DNA of 64,000 nucleotides. Source: Solanum dulcamara. Its lineage: Eukaryota > Streptophyta > Magnoliopsida > Solanales > Solanaceae. The stretch covers positions 88,264,341 to 88,328,340 of the forward strand of contig NC_077237.1 of the NCBI RefSeq assembly GCF_947179165.1, read 5' to 3'. A program made the position numbers and the translations under genes. The stretch's first letter is position 1. Each line of letters opens with the position of its first letter. This document shows, one piece after another, positions 53,501-63,120 of the stretch. Below the pieces are notes generated by a model, which was not told the DNA's origin, searched no databases, and saw only the letters and a list, made by a program, of their open reading frames with translations.

Positions 53501-55284
53501 GAAAAACTGGCAAAATTGCCTAATTCTTATTGCGTTGCCAATAAAATGCTCCTAGAACCCTCTAAAGCTCCTCCGGGGCTACTGAGGTCATTATCTAGGA
53601 CGTTACAGACATTAGTATGGAATAATCCAAGAAAATTAGACCCAGACCCCCGATACCTAAAGTATTCGTGGGTTAACACACACGAAAAACTGGCAAAATC
53701 GCCTAATTCCTATTACATCGCTAATAAAATGCTCCTAAACCCCTCTAAAGCACCTCTGGGGCTACTGAAGTCGTTCTCCAGGTTGTTACGGACGCTACTA
53801 TGGAAGATTCCAAGAAAATGCGGCCTAGACCCCCAGCACCTAAAATATCCGTGGCTAACAGAAACGAAAAACTGGCAAAATTGTCTAATTCCTATTGCAT
53901 CGCAAATAAAATGCTCCTAAACCCCTCTAAAGCGCTGCCAGGCTACTAGAGTCGTTCCCTAGGTCATTACAGATGCTACTATGGAAGAATCCAAAAAATT
54001 TGACTCGGACCCCTGGCACCTAAAAAATCTGTGGGCTAACACACATGAAAAATTGGCAAAATCGCCCAATTCCGATTGCGTCGCCAATAAAATGCTCCTA
54101 AACCCTTCTAAAGCGTCGTCAGGGCACTGGAGTCATTCCCCAGGTTGTTATAGACGCTACTATGGAAGAATCTAAGAAAATTCAACCTGGACCCCCGTCA
54201 CTAAAAAATCCATGGGCTAACATACACGAAACACTAGCAAAATTGCCTCATTTCTATTGCGTCGCCAATAAAATGCTCCTAAACCCTTCTAAAGCGCCGC
54301 CGAAGCTACTGAGGTTGTTCCCGAGGTCATTACGGATGCTACTATGTAAGAATCCAAGAAAATTCGACCCGAACCCCCGGCACCTAAAAAATCTGTGGTT
54401 TAACACATACGAAAAACTGGCAAAATTGCCTAATTCCTATTGCGTCACCAATAAAATGCTCCTAAACCACTCTAAAGCGCCGTCGGGGCTAATGAGGTCA
54501 TTCCCTAGGTCGTTACGGATGCTACAATGGAAGAATCAAAGAGAATTCAACCCAGACCCCCGGCACCTAAAAAATCTGTGGGCTAACACACACGAAAAAT
54601 GACAAAATTGCCTAATTTCTATTGCGTTGCTAATAAAATGCGCCTAGACCCCACTAAAGCGCCATTGGGACTACTGAAGTCGTTTCCTAGGTCTTTAGAA
54701 CGTTATTATAAAAGAATTTATGAAAATTCGACCCGGACCCACGACACCTAAGAAATCCGTGGGCTAACACACATGAAAAACTGGAAAAATCGAATAATTC
54801 CTATTACATTGCACATAAAATGCTCCTAGACCCCTCTAAAGCGCCGCCAGGGCTATTAGAGTCATTCCCTAGGTCATTACGGACGTTATTATGGAAGATT
54901 CCAAAAAAATTCAACCCAGACCCCCGGCACCTAAAAAATCCGTGGGCTAACATACACAAAAAATTGACAAAATCGCCTAATTCCTATTGCATTGCCAATA
55001 AAATGCTCATAAACCCTTCTAATACGCCGCCGGGGCTATTGGAGTCGTTACCTAGGTCGTTACGGATGCTACTATGGACGAATCCAAGAAAATTTGACCC
55101 AGACCCCCGGCACCTAAAAAATCTGTGGGCTAACACACACGAAAAACTGGCAAAATTGCCTAATTCCTATTGCATTGCCAATAAAATGCTCCTAAACCCC
55201 TCTAAAGCACCTCCCGGGCAACTGGAGTCGTTCTTCAGGTTGTTACAGATGCTACTATGGAAGATTCCAAGAAAATGCGGCCTA
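50519..55284. repeat. 183-bp satellite array, right of the gap
   Basis: About 26 monomers in the same orientation as the rest. The first monomers do not match the flank expected right of the gypsy insertion (GACCCGTACCCCTAGTATC is absent), so sequence is missing or was rearranged in the gap. From about 53.06 to 55.14 kb the array is paralogous to 31.44-33.52 kb at an offset near 21,618 bp (rare shared variants: AAATGCGGCCTAGACC, CATCTAAAGTATTCGTGG or CTAAAGTATTCG, GAACGTTATTAT). Around 55,130-55,148 it switches to match 36,250 onward: about 2.74 kb (15 monomers) present at 33.52-36.26 kb is absent here. The last 13 bases belong to the target duplication of the next insertion. Confidence 0.93.
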
Positions 55285-55761
55285 ATTCCTTTGGACCTAC
55301 TTGGTATGATATGGCTTAAAAAGGCAAAGATGAAGATAATTTTCCCATCTCATGTGAGATAGAAGTTTCGTATACTTGTTCTTCTTCAATGTAGCTATGT
55401 CTGAGTCGTAGCATATTTGAATAGAACTAGTGTAGGTTACTTTATTGTATTCTCATGGAAGGGGAGAGTCTCCCTCATTTATGCTTTCTTAGCCGATTTG
55501 TACTGGGAGGAGTCCTCTCATAGGTTTACTGCTTTCTAGTTATAGTTAGCCCCTTTTTTTGTACCGGGGATGAGTTAGCCGACCTTAGTAGGTTAGCCGA
55601 CTTATGAACCAACATAGGATCGGAGGTAAGGTTTTATGTCCCCCTCCTTGTATTTTTACTTTTGTTATTTCTGTTAAGGCTTGGGGGTGTTGCTCAACCC
55701 CTGACTGTGCACGAGAGGTGGGAGTCTCTCGTAGGGTATGTTCCCATAAAAAAAAAAAAAA
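55285..55761 (+). mobile_element. Poly(A)-tailed retroposed insertion (truncated LINE or processed RNA copy)
   Basis: 477 bp of unrelated sequence inside one satellite monomer, ending in an 18-A run (55,748-55,765, the last bases shared with the target duplication). It is flanked by the 13-bp direct repeat AAAATGCGGCCTA (55,272-55,284 and 55,762-55,774). The paralogous site at about 36,393 is empty (AAAATACGGCCTAGACC without interruption), which confirms insertion. Poly(A) plus a target duplication of this length indicates target-primed reverse transcription. I see no clear Pol III A and B boxes, so an ordinary tRNA-derived SINE is unlikely. A short open stretch at the 5' end followed by stops suggests a coding end plus 3' UTR. 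Family unknown. Confidence 0.85.
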
Positions 55762-58700
55762 AAAATGCGGCCTAGACCCCCAGCACCTAAAAAATCTGTG
55801 GGCTAACACACATGAAAAACTAGCAATATTGTCTAATTCCTATTGAATAGCCAATAAAATGCTCCTAAACCCCTCTAAAGCGCTGTCGGAGTTACTAGAG
55901 TCGTTCCCTAGGTCGTTACGGACGCTATTATGAAAGAATCTAAGAAAATTCGACCCGTACCCCCAGCACCTAAAAAATCACTGGGTTAACACACATGAAA
56001 AACTGACAAATTTGCCTAATTCCTATTTTATTGCCAATAAAATGCACTTAAATCCCTCTAAAGTGCCTCCGGGGCTACTAGAGTCATTCCCCAGGTCGTT
56101 ACGGACGCTACTATGGAAGAATCCAAGAAAATTCGACTCGGACACCTGGCACCTAAAAAATCCGTGGGCTAACACACACGAAAAACTAGCAAAATTGCCT
56201 AATTCTTGTTTTATTGCCAATAAAATGCTCCTAAATCACTCTAAAGTACCTACGGGGCTACTAGAGTCGTTCCCCAGGTCGTTACGGATGCTACTATGGA
56301 AGAATCCAAGAAAATTCGACTTGGACACCTGGCACCTAAAAAATCCGTCGGCTAACATACACGAAAAACTAGCAAAATTGCCTAATTCTTGGTTTATTGC
56401 CAATAAAATGCTCCTAAATCACTCTAAAGTACCTACGGGGCTACTAGAGTCGTTCCCCAGGTCGTTACGGATGCTACTATGGAAGAATCCAAGAAAATTT
56501 GACTCAGACCCCCGGCACCTAAAAAATCTGTGGGCTAACACACACGAAAAACTGGCAAAATCGCCTAATTCCGATTCTGTCACCAATAAAATGCTCCTAG
56601 ACCCCTCTAAAGCGCTGCCGGGGCTACTGGAGTCGTTACCTAAGTCGTTACAGACGCTACTATGGAAGAATCCAAGAAAATTCAACCCAGACCCCTAGCA
56701 CCTAAAAAATCTGTGGGCTAACACACATGAAAAACTAGCAAAATCGCCTAATTCCTATTGTATCACCAATAAAATGCTCCTAAACCCCTCTAAAGCACCT
56801 CCGGGTCTACTGGAGTCGTTCTCCAGGTTGTTACGGACGCTACTATGGAAGAATCCAAGAACATTCCTGGGTTAACACGCACGAAAAAATGGCAAAATCG
56901 CCTAATTCCAATTGCGTCGCTAATAAAATGCTCCTAAACCTCTCTAAAGCGCCACTGGGGCTACTGGAGTCGTTTCCTAGGTCGTTACGGATGTTAAAAT
57001 GGAAGAATCTAAGAAAATTTGACCCAGACCCCCGGCACCGAAATAATCCATGGGCTAACACACACGGAAAACTAGCAAAATTGCCTAATTTCTATTGCAT
57101 CGCCAATAAAATGCTTCTAAACCCCTCTAAAGCGCCTCCGGAGCAACTGGAGTCATTTCCCAAGACATTACGGATGCTACTATGAGAGAATCCAAGAAAA
57201 TTCAACCCAAACCCCCGGCACCTAAAAAATCCGTGGGCTAACATACACGAAAAACTGGCAAAATTGCGTAATTCCTATTGCATCGCCAATAAAATGTTCC
57301 TAAACCCCACTAAAGCGCTTCCGGGGCTACTGGAGTCGTTCCCTAGGTCGTTACAGATACTACTATAGAGGATTCCAAGAAAATTCGACCCGGACCTCCG
57401 GCACCTAAAAAATCCATTGGCTAACACACACGAAAAACTAGCAAAATCTCCTAATTTCTATTTTATAGCCAATAAAATGCTCTTAAATCCCTCTAAAGCG
57501 CCGCCGAGGCTACTGAAGTCATTCCCTAGGTCATTACAGATGCTACTATGGAAGAATCCAAGAAAATTTGGCCCAGACCCTCGACACCTAAAAAATCCGT
57601 GGGCTAACACACACGAAAAACTGGCAAAATTGCCTAATTCCTATTGCGTTGCCAATAAAATAATTCTAAACCCCTCTAAAGAACCGTCGGGGCTATTGGT
57701 GTCATTCCCTAGGTCGTTACGGACGCTACTATGAAAGAATCCAAGAAAATATTGACCCGTACCGCTAGTATCTAAAAAATCTGTGGGCTAATATACACAA
57801 AAAATGGCAAAATCGCCTAATTTCTATTGCGTCGCAAATAAAATGCTTCTAAAACCCTCTAAAGCACCGCTAGGGCTATTGGAATCGTTCCCTAGGGCAT
57901 TACAGACGCTGTTATAGAAGAATCCAAGAAATTTTTGACCCGGACCCCCGATACCTAAATAATCCATAGGCTAACACGTACGAAAAACTAGCAAAATCGC
58001 ATAATTCCTATTGCGTCGACAATAAAATGCTCCTAAACCCCTCTAAAGCACTACTGTGGCTAAATAAGTCGTTCCCTAGGTCGTTACAGACGCTGCTATG
58101 GAAGAATCCAAGAAAATTTTGACCCGGACCCCCGACACCTAAAAAATCTGTGGGCTAACATACACGGAAAACTGGCAAAATTATCTAATTCCTATTGCGT
58201 CGCCAATAAAATGCTCTTAAACCCCTCTAAAGCACCGCTGGGGCTACTGAATCATTCCCTAGGTCGTTACAGATGCTAATATGGAAGAATCCAAGAAAAT
58301 TTGACTTGGACCCTCAGCACCTAAAAAATTCGTGGGCTAACACACACGAAAATATGGCAAATCGCCTAATTCCTATTGCGTTGCCAATAAAATTCTCCTA
58401 AAACCTTCTAAAGCACAGCCGGGGCTACTAGAGTCATTCCCTAGGTCGTTACGGATGCTTCTATGGAGGAATCCAAAAAAATTCGATTCGGACCCCCGGC
58501 ACCTAAAAAATCTATGGGCTAACACATACGAAAAACTGGTAAAATTGCCTAATTCCTATTGCGTCGGTAATAAAATTCTCCTAAACCCCTCTAAAGCGCC
58601 GCTGGGGTTACTAGATTCGTTCTCCAGGGTCATTACGGACGCTACTATGGAAGAATCTAAGAAATTTCGACCCGGACCCCCGGCACCTAAAATATTCGTG

Positions 58701-58935
58701 GGCTAATACACACGAAAAACTGGAAAAATCGCCATATTTCTATTGCATCGCCAATAAAATGCTCCTAAACCTCTCTAAAGCAACGTCGGGGATGCTGGAG
58801 TTGTTCCCTAGTTTGTTACGGATGCTACTATGGAAGATTCCAAGAAACTTCAACCCAGACCTCCGGCACCTAAAAAATCTATAGGCTAACAAACATGAAA
58901 AACTGGCAAAATCGCCTAATTTCTATTGCGTCGCC
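55762..58935. repeat. Satellite block paralogous to the LTR-containing block, with empty insertion site
   Basis: Satellite collinear with 36.4-38.38 kb and then, without interruption, with 41.1-41.66 kb. The point matching the LTR target is at about 57,740 and reads AAGAAAATATTGACCCGTACC, with no LTR and one target copy (ATATT instead of ATATC). Within the block, two adjacent monomers near 56,200-56,566 are almost identical to each other (shared TAAATCACTCTAAAGTACC and CTACGGGGCTACTAGAG), a recent single-monomer duplication. No gene seen. Confidence 0.92.
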
Positions 58936-60862
58936 AATAAAATTATCCAAAACTCCTCTAAAGTGCTGTCGGGGCTGCTGGATTCATTCTCCTGGTTGTT
59001 ACTGATGCAACTATGGAAGATTCTAAGAAAATTCGGCTCGAACCCCTAGTACCTAAAAAATCCGTGGGCTAACACACACGAAAAACTGGCAAAATCGCCT
59101 AATTTCTATTGCATTGCCAATAAATTGCTCCAAACCCCCTCTAAAGCGCTGTCGGGGCTACTGGAGTCATTCCCTAGGTCGTTACAGATGTACTATGGAA
59201 GATTCCAAGAAAATTCAACCTAGACCTCCGACACCTAAAAAATCCGTGGGCTAACACACACGAAAAACTATCAAAATTGCCTAATTTCTATTGCATCGCC
59301 AATAAAATGCTCTTAAACCCCTCTAAAGTGCAGTCGGGGCTACTAGAGTCGTTCCCTAGGTCGTTATAGATGCTACTATGGAGGAATCCAAAAAAATTCG
59401 ATACGGACCCCCGGCACCTAAAAAATCTATAGGCTAACACACACGAAAAACTGGCAAAATTGCCTAATTCCTATTGCGTCGCTAATAAAATGCTCCTAAA
59501 CCCCTCTAAAGCACCTACGGGGCTACTGGAGTCGTTCTCCAGGGTCATTACAGATGCTACGTCGAAATTCTTATTACTTCGAAAATAAAATTCTCCTAAA
59601 CCCTTCTAAAGCACCGTCGGGGCTACTGGAGTCATTCCCTAGATCATTACGGACACTACTATTGAAGGATCGAAGAAAATTTGACCCGGACCCCCATCAC
59701 CTAAAAAATCTTTGGGCTAACACACACTAAAAACTGGCGAAATCACCTAATTCCTATTACGTCGCTAATAAAATGCTCCTAGAACCCTCTAAAGAGCCTC
59801 CGGGGCTACTGGAGTCATTCCCTAGATCGTTACGGATGCTACTATGGAAGAATCCAAGAAAATTTCAACCCGGACCCCCGACACCTAAAAACTCTGTGGG
59901 CTAACACATACGAAAAACTGGCAAAATTGCCTAATTTCTATTGCATCGCATATAAGATGCTCCTAGACCCTTCTTAAGCGTCGTCGGGGCTACTAGAGTC
60001 ATTCCCTATATCGTTACGGACGCTACTATAGAAGAATCCAAGAAAATTCAACCCGGACCCCCGACACCTAAAAAATCTGTGGGCTAACACACACGAAAAA
60101 CTGGCAAAATTGCCTAATTCCTATTGCGTCGCCAATAAAATGTTCCTAATCCCTTCTAAAGCGCTGTTGGGGCTACTGGAGTCATTCCCTAGGTCATTAT
60201 GGATGCTATTATGGAAGAATCTTAGAAAATTTGACCCGGACCCCCAGAACTTAAAAAATCTATGGGCTAACACACACGAAAAACTGGCAAAGTCGCCTAA
60301 TTCATACTGCGTCGTCAGAAAATGCTCTTAAACCCTTCTAAAACACCGCCGGGGCTACTGAGATATTTCCCTAGGTCGTTATGGATGCAAATATGGAAGA
60401 ATCCTAGAAAATTCGATCTGTACCATCGGTACCTAAAAAATCTGTGGGTTAACACACACGAAAAACTGGCAAAATCGCCTAATTCCTATTGCGTCGCCAG
60501 CAAAATACTCCTAAACCCCTCTAAAGTACAGCCGGGCTACTGGAGTCGTTTCCTAGGTCGTTACAGACGCTACAATGGAAGTATCCAAGAAAATTCAATC
60601 CAGACCCCCGGCACCTAAAAAATCTGTAGGCTAACACACATAAAAAACTGGCAAAATCGCCTAATTTTTATTGCGTCGCCAATAAAATGCTCCTAAATCC
60701 TTCTAAAGCACCGCTGGGGCTACTTAAGTCGTTTCCTAGGTCGTTACAGATGCTACAATGGAAGAATCTAAGAAAATTCGGCCTGGACCCCCGACACCTA
60801 AAAAATCTGTGGGCTAACACATAGAAAAACTAGTAAAATCGTCTAATTCTTATTTTATTACC
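58936..60862. repeat. 1,927-bp higher-order repeat, copy 1
   Basis: Begins at the variant monomer with AATAAAATTATCC (58,941) and contains one shortened monomer at 59,560 (CATTACAGATGCTACGTCGA followed by AATTCTTATTACTTCG), which makes the unit a non-integer number of monomers (about 10.5). It aligns with the next unit at a constant offset of exactly 1,927 bp, with few differences. Confidence 0.93.
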
Positions 60863-62789
60863 AATAAAATTATCCTAAACTCCTCTAAAGTGCTGCCGGG
60901 GCTGCTGGATTCATTCTCCTGGTTGTTACGGATGCTACTATGGAAGATTCTAAGAAAATTCAGCTCGAACCCCTGGTACCTAAAAAATCTGTGGGCTAAC
61001 ACACACGAAAAACTGGCAAAATCGCCTAATTCCTATTGCGTTGCCAATAAATTGCTCCAAACCCCCTCTAAAGCGCTGTCGGGGCTACTGGAGTCATTCC
61101 CTAGGTCGTTACAGATGAACTATGGAAGATTCCAAGAAAATTCAACCCGGACCTCCGACACCTAAAAAATCCGTGGGCTAACACACACGAAAAACTATCA
61201 AAATTGCCTAATTTCTATTGCATCGCCAATAAAATGCTCTTAAACCCCTCTAAAGTGCAGTCGGGGCTACTAGAGTCGTTCCCTAGGTCGTTATAGATGC
61301 TACTATGGAGGAATCCAAAAAAATTCGATACGGACCCCCGGCACCTAAAAAATCTGTAGGCTAACACACACGAAAAACTGGCAAAATTGCCTAATTCCTA
61401 TTGCGTCGCTAAAAAAATGCTCCTAAACCCCTCTAAAGCACCTACGGGGCTACTGGAGTCGTTCTCCAGGGTCATTACAGATGCTACGTCGAAATTCTTA
61501 TTACTTCGAAAATAAAATTCTCCTAAACCCTTCTAAAGCACCGTCGGGGCTATTGGAGTCATTCCCTAGATCATTACGGACACTACTATTGAAGGATCGA
61601 AGAAAATTTGACCCGGACCCCCATCACCTAAAAAATCTTTGGGCTAACACACACTAAAAACTGGCGAAATCACCTAATTCCTATTACGTCGCTAATAAAA
61701 TGCTCCTAGAACCCTTTAAAGAGCCTCCGGGGCTACTGCAGTCATTCCCTAGATCGTTACGGATGCTACTATGGAAGAATCCAAGAAAATTTCAACCCGG
61801 ACCCCCGACACCTAAAAACTCTGTGGGCTAACACATACGAAAAACTGGCAAAATTGCCTAATTTCTATTGCATCGCATATAAGATGCTCCTAGACCCTTC
61901 TTAAGCGTCGTCGGGGCTACTAGAGTCATTCCCTATATCGTTACGGACGCTACTATAGAAGAATCCAAGAAAATTCAACCCGGACCCCCGACACCTAAAA
62001 AATCTGTGGGCTAACACACACGAAAAACTGGCAAAATTGCCTAATTCCTATTGCGTCGCCAATAAAATGTTCCTAATCCCTTCTAAAGCGCTGTTGGGGC
62101 TACTGGAGTCATTCCCTAGGTCATTATGGATGCTATTATGGAAGAATCTTAGAAAATTTGACCCGGACCCCCAGAACTTAAAAAATCTATGGGCTAACAC
62201 ACACGAAAAACTGGCAAAGTCGCCTAATTCATACTGCGTCGTCAGAAAATGCTCTTAAACCCTTCTAAAACACCGCCGGGGCTACTGAGGTATTTCCCTA
62301 GGTCGTTATGGATGCAAATATGGAAGAATCCTAGAAAATTCGATCTGTATCATCGGTACCTAAAAAATCTGTGGGTTAACACACACGAAAAACTGGCAAA
62401 ATCGCCTAATTCCTATTGCGTCGCCAGCAAAATACTCCTAAACCCCTCTAAAGTACAGCCGGGCTACTGGAGTCATTTCCTTGGTCGTTACAGACGCTAC
62501 AATGGAAGTATCCAAGAAAATTCAATCCAGACCCCCGGCACATAAAAAATCTGTAGGCTAACACACATAAAAAACTGGCAAAATCGCCTAATTTTTATTG
62601 CGTCGCCAATAAAATGCTCCTAAATCCTTCTAAAGCACCGCTGGGGCTACTTAAGTCGTTTCCTAGGTCGTTACAGATGCTACAATGGAAGAATCCAAGA
62701 AAATTCGGCCTGGACCCCCGACACCTAAAAAATCTGTGGGCTAACACATAGAAAAACTAGTAAAATCGTCTAATTCTTATTTTATTGCC
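60863..62789. repeat. 1,927-bp higher-order repeat, copy 2
   Basis: Same sequence order as copy 1, including the shortened monomer (61,485 onward), the ATAAGATGCTCCTAGACC monomer (61,878), the CAGAAAATGCTCTTAAACCC monomer (62,242) and the TGAACTATGGAAGATTCC deletion shared with 61,113. The AATTATCC marker sits at 60,868, exactly 1,927 bp after copy 1. Confidence 0.93.
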
Positions 62790-63120
62790 AATAAAATTAT
62801 CCTAAACTCCTCTAAAGTGCTGCCGGGGCTGCTGGATTCATTCTCCTGGTTGTTACGGATGCTACTATGGAAGATTCTAAGAAAATTCAGCTCGAACCCC
62901 TGGTACCTAAAAAATCTGTGGGCTAACACACACGAAAAACTGGCAAAATCGCCTAATTCCTATTGCGTTGCCAATAAATTGCTCCAAACCCCCTCTAAAG
63001 CGCTGTCGGGGCTACTGGAGTCATTTCCTAGGTCGTTACAGATGAACTATGGAAGATTCCAAGAAAATTCAACCCAGACCTCCGACACCTAAAATATCCG
63101 TGGGCTAACACACACGAAAA
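62790..63120. repeat. 1,927-bp higher-order repeat, partial copy 3
   Basis: The marker AATTATCC recurs at 62,795, again 1,927 bp on, and the following 300 bp match copies 1 and 2, including ATGAACTATGGAAG at 63,041. Near 63,120 the match ends (CTGGAAAAATTGCC in place of CTATCAAAATTGCC) and the array continues with other monomer types. Confidence 0.88.

Noticed and set aside
55285..55761. tRNA-derived SINE
   Set aside because: No convincing A box or B box near the 5' end; poly(A) and target duplication alone fit a LINE fragment or processed copy equally well.
55604..55846. 80-codon frame spanning the retroposed insertion and satellite
   Set aside because: It crosses the poly(A) tail into satellite, so it is a chance fusion without support.
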